Source: CBDAKK01 sp965196605 (lineage in GTDB: Bacteria > Spirochaetota > Spirochaetia > WTKD01 > G963693115). Taken from it: a stretch of 64,000 nt of DNA. How positions within the stretch are numbered: position 1 is the stretch's first letter; each line of letters opens with the position of its first letter. Positions 45,330 through 54,893 of the stretch are shown here, piece after piece. The notes beneath the pieces are model-generated. The model made no database searches and was not told the DNA's origin. It saw only the letters and a list, made by a program, of their open reading frames with translations. The position numbers and the translations under genes were made by a program. The stretch covers positions 496,001 to 560,000 of the forward strand of contig CBDAKK010000008.1 of NCBI GenBank assembly GCA_965196605.1. Reading direction: 5' to 3'.

Positions 45330-46727
45330 ATGGAACTACTCAATTCTTTGGTAAATACCATGAACACGGTATTGTGGTCATATATTCTCATTTTTATGCT
45401 TATTGGATTAGGGCTTTATTTTACACTTAAGTCTAAGTTCGTTCAATTTAGGCTTTCAGGCGAGATGCTGCGATTGCTGGGCGAGAACACAACTCGTAGT
45501 GCTGCAAAAAATCAGATATCGCCATTTCAAGCATTCTGCATTAGCGCAGCATCTCGCATTGGGACTGGCAACCTTGCGGGTGTAGCAATTGCAATTGCCG
45601 TAGGCGGGCCAGGCGCTGTTTTTTGGATGTGGCTCATTGCCCTTATCGGCGCGGCTTCCGCATTTATAGAAAGCACGCTAGCTCAGGTATATAAGGTAAA
45701 AGACCCCGAGGGTTTTAGAGGCGGACCCGCGTATTACATGGAGAAGGCATTGAATGCGCGATGGATGGGCATAATCTTTGCCATACTCATTACGCTCTGC
45801 TTTGGCCTCGCTTTTAATTCCATTCAATCAAACACCATCAGCTTTGCATTTGAAGAAGCCTTTAACATTAACAGGCTAACCATAGGTATTATTATAGCGG
45901 TGCTTACCGCACTTATCATTTTTGGTGGCGTAAAGCGCATCGCCTATGTGTCATCGATTATTGTGCCCATCATGGCACTCATATACATACTCGTAGCACT
46001 TGTCATCATCATCATAAACATAGCAGCAGTACCATCGGTTATTGCACTCATTTTCAAAAGCGCCTTTGGAATAGAACAAGCCATAGGCGGTGGCATTGGC
46101 GTTGCCATGCTACAAGGCATGAAGCGCGGCTTGTTTTCAAACGAAGCAGGTATGGGTAGTGCTCCTAATGCCGCAGCAATCGCTACCACGTCGCACCCCG
46201 TCAAGCAAGGTCTTATTCAAGCGCTTGGCGTATTTGTTGACACCCTGCTCATTTGTAGTGCGACGGCATTTGTAATTCTCATTAGTGGTGTGTACACCAA
46301 TGCTGATTTAAGCGGCATACAACTTACCCAAAACGCGATAAGCTCATACGTGGGCTCATGGGGGACCATGTTTGTCGCAGTGTGTATCTTCCTCTTTGCC
46401 TTTAGCTCGATTATCGGTAACTACTACTATGGAGAAACAAACATCGAGTTTATCAAAAAAAGCGCGATAGGACTCTTTATTTACAGAATTGCCGTAATTG
46501 CAATGGTGCTCTTTGGCTCAGTACAAAGCTTGAGTACGGTGTGGAACTTAGGTGACTTGTTTATGGGACTTATGGCAATTGTCAACCTCATTGCTATTAC
46601 CCTACTTGCAGATGTAGCATTTTCAGCATTGAAGAATTACCTACAACAAAAGCGCGAAGGTAAAGAACCCACTTTTAGGAGTAGCAGTATTGACACTCCA
46701 CAAGGCATTGAATGTTGGGACGAATGA
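45330..46727 (+). CDS. AGCS family sodium:alanine/glycine symporter
   Basis: 465 residues, ten to eleven helices. SRIGTGNLAGVAIAIAVGGPGAVFWMW near residue 75 is the AGCS signature, and GMKRGLFSNEAGMGSAPNAAAIA near residue 265 is the second one. Imports alanine or glycine with Na+. GGAGG 8 nt before ATG 45330 fixes the start. Its stop overlaps the TM2 gene start (ATGA). Confidence 0.93.
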   Translation: MELLNSLVNTMNTVLWSYILIFMLIGLGLYFTLKSKFVQFRLSGEMLRLLGENTTRSAAKNQISPFQAFCISAASRIGTGNLAGVAIAIAVGGPGAVFWMWLIALIGAASAFIESTLAQVYKVKDPEGFRGGPAYYMEKALNARWMGIIFAILITLCFGLAFNSIQSNTISFAFEEAFNINRLTIGIIIAVLTALIIFGGVKRIAYVSSIIVPIMALIYILVALVIIIINIAAVPSVIALIFKSAFGIEQAIGGGIGVAMLQGMKRGLFSNEAGMGSAPNAAAIATTSHPVKQGLIQALGVFVDTLLICSATAFVILISGVYTNADLSGIQLTQNAISSYVGSWGTMFVAVCIFLFAFSSIIGNYYYGETNIEFIKKSAIGLFIYRIAVIAMVLFGSVQSLSTVWNLGDLFMGLMAIVNLIAITLLADVAFSALKNYLQQKREGKEPTFRSSSIDTPQGIECWDE

Positions 46728-47005
46728 TGGAAGATAGCATGAATAAAGAATTAAATACTATAAGCGTTGAAAATATTTCAGCGAAAAGTAGATTGGTAGC
46801 CTTATTATTATGTATATTTTTTTCTTGGCTCGGTGTGCATAGATTTTATGTCGGCAAAATAGGTTCTGGTATTGCAATGATACTCATAGGATGGCTTACT
46901 TTTGGCATTTGGCATCTCATTCATTTGGTTGTTCTCCTTACGGGCAATTTTAAAGACAATGAAGGCAAGGTAGTAAGAAAATGGATAGACGACTCTAGTC
47001 TATAA
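46724..47005 (+). CDS. TM2 domain membrane protein
   Basis: About 93 residues with the TM2 hallmark: two helices joined by a short loop, SWLGVHRFYVGKIGSGIAMILIGWLTFGIW. A basic N-terminal tail precedes them. Function of bacterial TM2 proteins is unknown. The ATG at 46724 overlaps the symporter stop, so the two are coupled; ATGs at 46727 and 46739 are alternatives. Confidence 0.85.
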   Translation: MMEDSMNKELNTISVENISAKSRLVALLLCIFFSWLGVHRFYVGKIGSGIAMILIGWLTFGIWHLIHLVVLLTGNFKDNEGKVVRKWIDDSSL

Positions 47006-47084
47006 ATAAAATTTCTATGCAAGTGTTATGAAAAAATTCATCATTGCCCATCATTACCTTAGACGAATAAAAACGTGCTCTTCA

Positions 47085-47118
47085 AAGCCTCATGTATTAC
47101 GCACATGGGGCTTTTTAT
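47085..47118 (+). terminator. Rho-independent terminator after TM2 gene
   Basis: AAGCCTCATGT, 7-nt loop, ACATGGGGCTT with one G-U pair, then TTTTT. The remaining ~190 bp to the trhO end contain nothing recognised. Confidence 0.9.
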
Positions 47119-47309
47119 TACTTACTCTCCACGCTTCTTTTTTTTGCGTAGCGTGGCAGTATGCGCGTCTATCGTGTACTGATGTGTGTCACCCTAAGCC
47201 CACATGAGCCTTCGCTAACTTCTACATGCATTTTCCCAAAAAGTACAGGGCTATACATTACCTGCGAATGTGTGTTTTGCGTTTGTGTGTTTTTTGCAAG
47301 GGCTGAGAT

Positions 47310-48152
47310 TCAGCGCACAGTCTGTGCCGAACACCCCAAGACTTTTTTATATATATGATTCGCATGTCCCGAACTCTGCCTATAATCACACAACTCCTGA
47401 GGCACTTCATCAAAAGTAAGATTCAAGGGCCTCATGCCACTATCTATAAGCACCCTATCATCAAAGACAAAGCATGCGCCTTGCCACAAACTTTCGCCTT
47501 CGGGCATGCGGTTAAAATACTCCAATATACCCCCACGCAGTTGGTAGACCTTGGCAAAATTTTGAGCCATTAAAAATGCGGAAGCCTTTTCGCATCTAAT
47601 GCCACCCGTGCAATACATGGCTATGGCTTTGTAACCAACGTGCTTGTCAGCAAAATGCTGTGCTACAAAGTTTGGAAATTCTTTGAATACCTTTGTCTCG
47701 GGGTTTACTGCATTGCGGAAATGTCCGAGGCAATACTCATACGTATTGCGTGTGTCTATGACAAGCGTAGCCTCATCGCGTAGCAGTTCGTTCCATTCCC
47801 ACGGGTCTACATGGTCACCTATGGCACACGAAGCATCACCGGGGTTAAGGTCGGGCATGCCTAAGGCAACTACTTCATCCTTTACGCGCACCTTAAACTT
47901 GCGGAAAGGCAATTTCTCATTTTCGGTAAAACGCGTAACAAAAGGGTTAAAAGAACTCTTGAGTTCGCTTTGCAAAAAGTCCATAAAAGCTGTGACTACT
48001 TCATCACTTCCACAAATGGAAACATTGACCCCCTCAGGTGCAATGAGCACCGTGCCCCGCACCCCCAGCGCTGCACCCACAAGGCGCACTTTATTGCATA
48101 AAGCCTCACAATTTGTAATAGGAAGAAAGGCGTAAAAATTTTGTAACTGCAT
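47310..48152 (-). CDS. trhO: tRNA uridine(34) hydroxylase TrhO (rhodanese-like)
   Basis: 280 residues. N-terminal ferredoxin-like domain (GTVLIAPEGVNVSICGS) followed by a rhodanese domain, with VIDTRNTYEYCLGHFRNAV and the active-site loop MYCTGGIRCEKAS. It carries out oxygen-dependent 5-hydroxylation of U34 in some tRNAs. A minus-strand TATAGT stands 7 nt before the ATG and there is no ribosome site. Confidence 0.93.
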   Translation of the reverse strand: MQLQNFYAFLPITNCEALCNKVRLVGAALGVRGTVLIAPEGVNVSICGSDEVVTAFMDFLQSELKSSFNPFVTRFTENEKLPFRKFKVRVKDEVVALGMPDLNPGDASCAIGDHVDPWEWNELLRDEATLVIDTRNTYEYCLGHFRNAVNPETKVFKEFPNFVAQHFADKHVGYKAIAMYCTGGIRCEKASAFLMAQNFAKVYQLRGGILEYFNRMPEGESLWQGACFVFDDRVLIDSGMRPLNLTFDEVPQELCDYRQSSGHANHIYKKVLGCSAQTVR

Positions 48153-48185
48153 ATTTTATACTATAAAATAAAAAGAAATTTTCTT

Positions 48186-49490
48186 ATGTATAAATACCGT
48201 AATTTTATAATTATAAGCCTTCTCTCTTGTGTGCTTGCTCTGCAGCCTCAGCGTGCACATGCGCAGCCTCATGCCAACGGCGTGCTTGTCATAGACATGC
48301 CCGCTACCGTCAACACACAAGACAGCTACGTGTTAGAGCTACGCTACACATACAAAACGCCCTTAGAAGCTATTCCCACGCTTCGCTTTGCCCAGTACAG
48401 TGCCACGCAGCTTCACATGCTACCAAATCTATTTTCACTTGATGTAAAAACCACAAGGCGTGAATATTCATACACGGTGCTTATGCAGAAGGGCACGCAT
48501 TCACTCTACCTCTACCCACATATGCTCGAAGGAGATGTTGTGTCGCTGACGCTGGAAGTACCACAAGCCTTGCTCGACATTTTTGGTAGTATACAAAACA
48601 CTATAGAAGTGCAAATATACGCGCGCGGTGTTGAAACCATGCGCAAGCTGTGGTCACACGCCTTGCCGCTTTCTGTAGAAGACATGCTTTTTTGGAAGAG
48701 CTCTCTGCATACCGACATAGGCAATGGAGACGGTGACGTGTTTCGGTGGAGCGCGTACCCGTCTGCAGTAGTGCTTGTCTTTAAGTCAAATGCCGTGCAA
48801 GCACAGTACTTAAAAAGACTTGCCTTTTTTGTAGAAAAAAAAGGCACAAGAGGTAGCTTGCTCACCCAAGCGGCATTACAAGCGCGCAAGGGCTGGGGTG
48901 CGCATGACTACAAGGCGGATGACCTCGCGCGGTTTTTTGAAGCAGCACGTTTGCAAAACGTAACACTTACCCTTAAGGAATATGCGCTCAAAAAACTCTT
49001 GCTCGACCTCGGCATTTTGCAATATAAAGAGCCGCGCTCGGCAGAAACTGATATTGCACGCAGCGCCGTGACCCACGCAGTAGGCACCATATCTACCATA
49101 TCGCGTAGTTATTCTCAGGCATTGCAAAAAACCTTGCTCACACATGAGTTGCTACACGCGTGGTTTTTCACAGACGCGCGCCTACGCGATGTGGTGAACG
49201 AGCAGTGGGTGCAAAGCTCCCCCGCGCTGAAAAAAGCTTGGAAAGCTTTTCTTGCGCGTAAGGGGTATGACTCCAACTTTGAGTATTTAGTACAAAATGA
49301 GTTTTTTGCCTACTTGCTACAAAACTCTAAAGACAGCTTAGCGCGCTCTGTAAACTCATGGTTTGCCTATGCAAAAGTAGAAACACGGCGTGCTTTTTTG
49401 CAAGAAATGACAAGTGTTGCGGAAAAATTGGAAGCATACGTGCGCCAAGTATATAATGCACAAGCGGGCTTTCTACAGTACCGCTTTTAG
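48186..49490 (+). CDS. Secreted protein with HELLH motif, candidate metallopeptidase
   Basis: 434 residues. Signal peptide to about AHAQ (residue 27). The N-terminal half is beta-rich and unrecognised. LLTHELLHAWFF near residue 318 is an HExxH zinc motif in a hydrophobic helix, and YLVQNEFFAYLLQ about 45 residues later supplies an NE pair in the position of the third ligand of gluzincins. Family not recognised. Divergent from trhO with a 33-bp gap that must hold both promoters. Confidence 0.72.
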   Translation: MYKYRNFIIISLLSCVLALQPQRAHAQPHANGVLVIDMPATVNTQDSYVLELRYTYKTPLEAIPTLRFAQYSATQLHMLPNLFSLDVKTTRREYSYTVLMQKGTHSLYLYPHMLEGDVVSLTLEVPQALLDIFGSIQNTIEVQIYARGVETMRKLWSHALPLSVEDMLFWKSSLHTDIGNGDGDVFRWSAYPSAVVLVFKSNAVQAQYLKRLAFFVEKKGTRGSLLTQAALQARKGWGAHDYKADDLARFFEAARLQNVTLTLKEYALKKLLLDLGILQYKEPRSAETDIARSAVTHAVGTISTISRSYSQALQKTLLTHELLHAWFFTDARLRDVVNEQWVQSSPALKKAWKAFLARKGYDSNFEYLVQNEFFAYLLQNSKDSLARSVNSWFAYAKVETRRAFLQEMTSVAEKLEAYVRQVYNAQAGFLQYRF

Positions 49491-49697
49491 CGTGAATTGG
49501 AGTCTAGGTACGTGGAACTCCTAAATTTATGTGTTAGCAGATGGTGTGATTCTATAAAATTATAAAAATAATTAAACACTTTTTATAGACCTGCCGATAC
49601 AAATATATACTTAGGTACATTAGAATGTATGTTGATGACATTATGTGCTTATTTGTTTACGCTAATAAATAAGTAGACATACAGAGTTAGGGATAAC

Positions 49698-50636
49698 GTG
49701 AATATAGAGAAGTCAGAAAAAAATAAATTATTCACTCTTATGGTCGTGCCTCACAATGGTAAAAAAATACTTTCTTTGGAAGTTAGTATTTTTTTTATGG
49801 CTATGATTGGGTTTTTGCTCTGCCTCACGCTATTTTCCGCATTGTTTTTTTCGTATAAGCACATAACAAACCAAGCAAGCGTCTTGCAAAGCACTGCGCA
49901 ACTCAGCAGTGAAAAAGAAAAAAGTAAGAAACTTGCAAGTGATATTCAGAAGGTTTCTCAATTAAATAATACGTTTAGCGCTGAATTAGAAAAGACCAAT
50001 GGCATTTTGAATAACCCTCCCAGTAACACAAGCATATCATCAGAACAAGCTGGCGATTTTTCACAGGCATTGTACCTAGACGTAGCAGAGCAAGAAGACG
50101 ATGCTATTAAAACCATTGCGAGCCTTACAGAAACGCTTAATAAAAACATTCCCTTGCTAGCAAATGTAAACAAGGCTTTGGAAACGCACACAAGTCTTAT
50201 GAAGGAACTCCCTGTATATTGGCCTGTCCCTAATTCTGTAATTAGCGCAGAATGGGGGGCCAACATACACCCTGTTTACGGGAGTTGGTACATTCACAAA
50301 GGGCTTGACTTTGCAGCGGTAACAGGCACCCCCGTGTATGCCGCCGCCGAGGGCGTTGTTACTGAGACGGGCTACGACAGAGGGCATGGGCTTAATGTAT
50401 ATGTTTCGCACAAATACGGGTTTAAAACCCACTATTCACACTTAAGCGTCATAAAGGTTACTAAAGGTCAAGAAGTAAAACAAGGCCAACGTCTTGGCAA
50501 TGTTGGGGCTACCGGCTTGGTTACTGGTCCACATCTCCACCTTGAGGTATATCTTGGTGAAGAAATCATAGACCCCGGTGTGTACATGAAGCTTTTACAT
50601 TCTAAAAGATATGCGCAAGTAATGCGCATTCGTTAA
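49698..50636 (+). CDS. Membrane-anchored M23 peptidase (LytM-like)
   Basis: 312 residues: cytoplasmic tail, one helix (~28–52), a coiled-coil-like stretch (~60–170), then an M23 domain. Zinc ligands are visible as WYIHKGLDFA (His, Asp) and GPHLHLEVYL (HxH). A complete ligand set predicts an active cell-wall endopeptidase. Starts with GTG. First gene of a cluster with bactofilin and YaaR, a common arrangement in spirochaetes where the peptidase shapes the wall along a bactofilin scaffold. The 207 bp upstream is AT-rich with no gene. Confidence 0.9.
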   Translation: MNIEKSEKNKLFTLMVVPHNGKKILSLEVSIFFMAMIGFLLCLTLFSALFFSYKHITNQASVLQSTAQLSSEKEKSKKLASDIQKVSQLNNTFSAELEKTNGILNNPPSNTSISSEQAGDFSQALYLDVAEQEDDAIKTIASLTETLNKNIPLLANVNKALETHTSLMKELPVYWPVPNSVISAEWGANIHPVYGSWYIHKGLDFAAVTGTPVYAAAEGVVTETGYDRGHGLNVYVSHKYGFKTHYSHLSVIKVTKGQEVKQGQRLGNVGATGLVTGPHLHLEVYLGEEIIDPGVYMKLLHSKRYAQVMRIR

Positions 50637-50680
50637 AATGCTCAATTCACTTCATTTACCACAAGGCTTACAATAAGAGT

Positions 50681-51136
50681 ATGGCAAAAACAACTATTAT
50701 AAACTCTGTCATTGGGGAAGGAACCTTTTATAACGGAAGTATAGATGCGGTAGATATTCTGCGCATCGATGGAAATTTTGCAGGCACTGCGCATAGCAGA
50801 GACGTTATAGTCATAGGCATACACGGAAAAGTCAAAGGGACATTATCAGCACCTCGAATAATAGTAACAGGGGTCATAGATGGCGTTGTGCAAAATACAT
50901 CCTTGGTTATCTTGCAAGCTACAAGCATCGTATTAGGTCGCATAGAAGCATCAAACATCATAATAGAATCAAGTGCACTCATAAGTGCCAACCTCCAGTC
51001 TGCGCATGTGAGCTACGTTGAAACCGATGCTCTGGAAAATGAAGAGACTCATAACGCTGCCGCATTTCAAAAACCCTTGATAAGAATAGTAGAGCGTTTT
51101 TCAGGCAAGACACTTGCAAACATGTTCTCTGAATAA
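50681..51136 (+). CDS. Bactofilin
   Basis: 151 residues. VIGEGTFYNGSIDAVDILRIDGNFAGT is the bactofilin (DUF583) start and is followed by the repeating beta-helix pattern G.I.A..I...G.V.G. Forms non-polar cytoskeletal filaments without nucleotide. TACAAT (50669–50674) ends 6 nt before the ATG, so a separate, leaderless transcript is possible despite the upstream M23 gene. Confidence 0.93.
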   Translation: MAKTTIINSVIGEGTFYNGSIDAVDILRIDGNFAGTAHSRDVIVIGIHGKVKGTLSAPRIIVTGVIDGVVQNTSLVILQATSIVLGRIEASNIIIESSALISANLQSAHVSYVETDALENEETHNAAAFQKPLIRIVERFSGKTLANMFSE

Positions 51137-51150
51137 GTAAATACGCACCA

Positions 51151-51696
51151 ATGGACCGCATACGAGATAAGCGTTCTTCGAGCTTGTGGAGTAAGAGTAC
51201 GGGCTCAAACGCAAAAAAGGCGCAGCATGCCGAAACCACTCAAGGCGGCACGGCTACAAAAAAAACCTCATCGTTTTCAGAACGCTTACAAGTAGAGTTA
51301 CAGCCCCAACAAGCAGAAGGCGTTTCTATACTCCTTGCAGATGGCAGTTTTGACACCGCAGCCCTACAAGAGTTGCAGGACACCATACATCAAGTTGGTG
51401 ATAAACTAGTACAAAACCCGCGCATAGACACGGCTATGGAATACAAAAAAGCGGTGCAACAACTGCTACAGTCAATAGTACCGCATCTCCACAACAAACA
51501 GACACACACCATAAAAAAGGGGACCATGACTGCCAATGGACCCGACTTTACGGAATATAAATTTACCATTGTTACCAAAATAAACAAGAAGCTAGACGAC
51601 GTGCTTAAGCTCATACTCGGAACGCAAACTGACCAAATGAAACTTATGGAGTCCTTAGACGAAATAAAAGGCCTTGTCGTAGATTTACTTCAATAG
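51151..51696 (+). CDS. YaaR family protein (DUF327)
   Basis: 181 residues. A polar N-terminus is followed by the DUF327 core: GDKLVQNPRIDTAMEYKKAVQQLLQ and the C-terminal KINKKLDDVLKLILGTQTDQMKLM. Function unknown; co-occurs with bactofilin/M23 in spirochaetes. 14 bp after the bactofilin gene. Confidence 0.88.
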   Translation: MDRIRDKRSSSLWSKSTGSNAKKAQHAETTQGGTATKKTSSFSERLQVELQPQQAEGVSILLADGSFDTAALQELQDTIHQVGDKLVQNPRIDTAMEYKKAVQQLLQSIVPHLHNKQTHTIKKGTMTANGPDFTEYKFTIVTKINKKLDDVLKLILGTQTDQMKLMESLDEIKGLVVDLLQ

Positions 51697-51716
51697 GCTT
51701 TGGTGCATGCTTGCCT

Positions 51717-52591
51717 TTGTGGGGGGTGTATACCCCCACGCCCCCCGTGGGTAAGATGCGCATTTGCGCTACGCGCGCGAGGCTGCACGCCGTGTGTGTT
51801 CTGCTTGCGCCGTTTTTTATGAACGCTTCTGCGGCTAAGACGCTAGCGTGCTACCAGCGGTATTGTATGAACGTCTCTTGTTGCCACGACGTAGGATGCA
51901 CTATGAAAACATTTCGGACGGCTGTACTTTCTTTTTTCTTTTTTCAAAATAACGCGAGCAGAGCGAGCGGGCGCCACTGCTAGATAGTGGAGCGTTAGCG
52001 AAACATGAAATAGAGCAAGCGACAACAAGAAAGGTACCAAAGAAAAAAAGAAAAAGGAGCCTGCGGCTACAGCCGCAGGAACAGTGTTACGCTGCACGCA
52101 ACATATGAAAACTATACACAAATAAGTTTGTGTGAATGGCCTTCCCCCCGGCGCTCAATGCGTCCCATCCATGGGGCGGCTGTGATGACGCTCACAAGCG
52201 TAGCGAGGGGATGCAAACTATTGCATAAGCGCCGCTGTGCGGTGCAAAGATGGAACTTGCATCAAAAGAGTCGAGAGCCGAAGGCGACAGCCGTAGCAGG
52301 GATGCTACGTATTGGCTGCCATGGATGGTACGGGTGCAAACTACTGCATAAGTGCCGCGATGCGGCACAAACATGGAACTTGCACCAAAGTCGGGAGCGC
52401 TGACAAGCGCGATCGGCTAGAAACAATTAAAATAAGTGTCGCGCAGCGACACAGACATGGAGCTTATAGCAAACTCGCTAGTCTTATGAGATATGACACG
52501 GACAACGCGCTTACGCGCGATTATTTTATTTATATCCGTAAGTACCTTGAGGTGCTACACACAAGTGGCGCAGATTTGCTTCAGATGTGGG
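51717..52591. repeat. Intergenic mosaic repeat region
   Basis: Starts with a GTGGGGGG/CCCCCAC hairpin (51720–51755), then T/C and A/G tracts, the 277-bp module (52197–52473) and 52474–52580, which recurs inverted at 39586–39690. No supported gene. Confidence 0.8.
52197..52473 (+). repeat. 277-bp dispersed repeat module, copy 3
   Basis: Identical to 26758–27034 where compared; identity breaks at A/G 52196 on one side and after AGCAAA on the other. Confidence 0.9.
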
Positions 52592-52712
52592 GCTACGCCA
52601 TAGGGAGCAAGACACGAGTATAGGAAGCTACGCGGGTGAGGCTACGCCATAGGAACTAAGATACTGAGTTTAGGAAGCTATGCGGGCGAGGCTACCGCCA
52701 TAGGGGGTAAGA
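52592..52712 (+). repeat. Tandem repeat of a ~50-bp unit
   Basis: Units start GCTACGCCATAGG at 52592, 52641 and (GCTACCGCCATAGG) 52691, each followed by GGAAGCTA-GCGGG-GAG. Non-coding. Confidence 0.8.
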
Positions 52713-52880
52713 GACAAGCGCAAATTGTAAAAAAGACACCAATGACGAGCGCGCGGTGCTGGGAAGCTGGCGTGTAGGCACACAAGCTTATATACATGCG
52801 TGTTTCTGCACGGGTGGCTTTGCGCTGTGTGCTTTGGTACTCATGGGTGAGGTGTTGGTGTATGGTGTGTTTGAGTTTGC
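52708..52880 (+). repeat. Direct repeat flanking lipoprotein pair, copy 1
   Basis: Shares GACAAGCGCAAATTGT, CACCAATGACGAG and GTGGCTTTGCGCTGTGTGCT in the same order and spacing with 55788–55975. Together they bracket the two lipoprotein genes. Confidence 0.7.
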
Positions 52881-52916
52881 AGAGCAAAAACGAGAAAGGT
52901 AAAAAATGATTTTTTC

Positions 52917-52945
52917 TTGCAAACTTCCTTTTAGTGAGGTATAAT
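52917..52945 (+). promoter_or_regulatory. Strong sigma-70-type promoter
   Basis: TTGCAA (52917–52922), 17-bp spacer, TATAAT (52940–52945). Reads toward the small peptide and the lipoprotein pair. Confidence 0.75.
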
Positions 52946-52996
52946 TTAATTGCATAATTGTTTCATAAATCTTTCATTTTTGGCATAGAGGTAGAT

Positions 52997-53158
52997 ATGA
53001 ATGCTCATAAAAGAAGGGTATTGTTCATTTTCTTTTTTACTCTTACACTCGCTGCAACTACATTCTTGTACACAAAAGAGGGCGCGTGCCTACAAGGCCG
53101 CGTAGAAGCGCGTACACATGTGCGCATAACCATAACAAATACAGGAGGTGTGGCGTAG
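52997..53158 (+). CDS. Small secreted or membrane peptide (53 aa)
   Basis: MNAHKRRVLFIFFFTLTLAAT starts a signal-like hydrophobic segment, followed by a short tail with one Cys. AGAGGTAGAT before ATG 52997 is a fair ribosome site, and a strong promoter lies 50 bp upstream. No family recognised. It precedes the large lipoprotein by 78 bp. Confidence 0.5.
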   Translation: MNAHKRRVLFIFFFTLTLAATTFLYTKEGACLQGRVEARTHVRITITNTGGVA

Positions 53159-53236
53159 ATAAGTCTTGCATATTTTTTCTCAGGTCTGCGTTTTTATGGC
53201 GCATAAAACAAAGCGTGAGTTTTATAAGGAGTTATC

Positions 53237-54823
53237 ATGAGTAATAAAAGATTTTTTCCATGGGGTAAAAAGGCACTGTGGGGTGGAGTATCAGCCCTTG
53301 CCTTGGTGCTGAGCCTTGTCTCATGCAACCCCGGCATAGCGGAGGTGCAAGACGCGCAACTGCAATTGCAAGAGGGCGCGGGTTTGCAGACGCGCTACGC
53401 GCTACCCCTTGCGAGTGAGCGTGAGCTGCTGGGCTTAACGAAAAACGGGGATGGTACGCTGGACTACCGCATAGCGCGCAAGACGGCCATTATTGAGTTT
53501 GAGACGGGCTACCGTGCGAGCCTCGACTGGACCAAGGGGGTGAGGCTCTCAGAGCGCCCCGTGGTAGTCTACAATGCCGACTCGAAGCCCGAGATATACG
53601 AGTTTTTCGTGCTGCAAGAAGGTCGCCCTATTGGTACGGTGAGTACCTATGCGCACACCACTTACCCGGAAATAATACGCAACGTGCTGCCCTTTGTGCG
53701 GGACTACAAGCCCTACACAACCAAGTACGCAGGCTACAAGCAGGTAGCGGACTACTACCCCTTGAGCGTGTACGTGGGCGTGGTGAGCAAGAGTGGTGGT
53801 GAAGTGCGCAATGTCATAGACCCAAGAACGGGTAAACGCAAAGCGCCCCCGCGCATACCTAAGCCCTCTGTAGAACCAAAGGAAATACAAAATGCAAAGG
53901 CGGTTGCAAAAATATACTGGAAGATAGTGCTGGAGCACGCGGACGAAATACTGAAGATGACCGATGAAGAGCTGTACGCCAAGCTGGAGACGAAGGCAGG
54001 CAACCCTAGCAATGCTGTCTACGCCAAAAAGTTTGAGGGATTCAAAAAACCTGCTACACACGCACCCGCGCGTACAATATGGAGTGGCTGGTGTGTGCCC
54101 AGTGCCTTGGCTGAGTTAGTGTGGGTGTGGGGAGACGGAAAATATAAGGGTGTTACCCTACCTGATGTATCTGATAATACTTTTCCATTTTCATTTTCAT
54201 ATAAGGAGTATATAAATGGAAAGGCTCAATATTGGAAAGCAAAACTACGAGTAAAAAATGGAAATACAGGCGCCTATGAATTCTACTATGACATAGAAGG
54301 GAAGAGAAGAGAATACAAAAATGGTAACAAGCCTCTTGTCAATCTCGATGCAATAAAAGCAGTCAGTAAAAAAATAGATAATGGACTTTATTATGACATT
54401 ATCAATGCCTATGGTGTAGGGAGTAACTGGAGTGGAGGTATGTATATTCGCAGAGGTGCGCAAGCAGTGAAAAAAGTCACGAATAATAAAATTAGCTATA
54501 GAATTTTGAGAAATTGGAGACTTTTGAGAAACATGAATGAGCACATTACAGAAAATAAGAGACCTGTAATAGATGGTATTCGTACGTCTAAAAAAGGAGG
54601 GCATGCGAGACTACTTATTGGTACTATATCTTTTGATTGGAATGCTTATGTGCTACGTGAGTCTTTATGTTCATCGTCCTCATCGTCATCGTCTTACTCT
54701 GACCCGAATATTCATTTTCTTATATGGGATAATGGACATGATACTAAGCCGCACGGGTATATGCCCTATTGGGAAAGCAGTACTGCGGTTTCTCGCGACG
54801 ATGCCGTTGGTTTTACGTATTGA
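53237..54823 (+). CDS. Lipoprotein with papain-like Cys/His signature, candidate cysteine peptidase
   Basis: 528 residues. Lipobox LSLVSC at the end of a ~32-residue signal. Residues ~35–270 are an unrecognised, possibly propeptide-like region. WSGWCVPSALAELVWVW near residue 285 looks like the catalytic Cys helix of C10/C39-type peptidases, VIDGIRTSKKGGHARLLIGT near 450 like the His strand, and FLIWDNGHD near 500 like the Asn/Asp strand. A run of eight Ser (codons TCA/TCG/TCC) interrupts the last two blocks. Ribosome site AAGGAG. Likely outer-membrane-anchored; the activity is inferred from the motif order only. Confidence 0.65.
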   Translation: MSNKRFFPWGKKALWGGVSALALVLSLVSCNPGIAEVQDAQLQLQEGAGLQTRYALPLASERELLGLTKNGDGTLDYRIARKTAIIEFETGYRASLDWTKGVRLSERPVVVYNADSKPEIYEFFVLQEGRPIGTVSTYAHTTYPEIIRNVLPFVRDYKPYTTKYAGYKQVADYYPLSVYVGVVSKSGGEVRNVIDPRTGKRKAPPRIPKPSVEPKEIQNAKAVAKIYWKIVLEHADEILKMTDEELYAKLETKAGNPSNAVYAKKFEGFKKPATHAPARTIWSGWCVPSALAELVWVWGDGKYKGVTLPDVSDNTFPFSFSYKEYINGKAQYWKAKLRVKNGNTGAYEFYYDIEGKRREYKNGNKPLVNLDAIKAVSKKIDNGLYYDIINAYGVGSNWSGGMYIRRGAQAVKKVTNNKISYRILRNWRLLRNMNEHITENKRPVIDGIRTSKKGGHARLLIGTISFDWNAYVLRESLCSSSSSSSSYSDPNIHFLIWDNGHDTKPHGYMPYWESSTAVSRDDAVGFTY

Positions 54824-54835
54824 AATATAAGGTAA

Positions 54836-54864
54836 CCTTGCGGTGTTGTCACAACACTGCAAGG
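54836..54864 (+). promoter_or_regulatory. Intercistronic hairpin
   Basis: CCTTGCGGTGTTG pairs with CAACACTGCAAGG around TCA (one mismatch). No T run follows, so it may protect or partly attenuate the mRNA between the two lipoprotein genes. Confidence 0.6.
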
Positions 54865-54893
54865 CCTAACTTATAAGTTATAGGGAGTATAGT

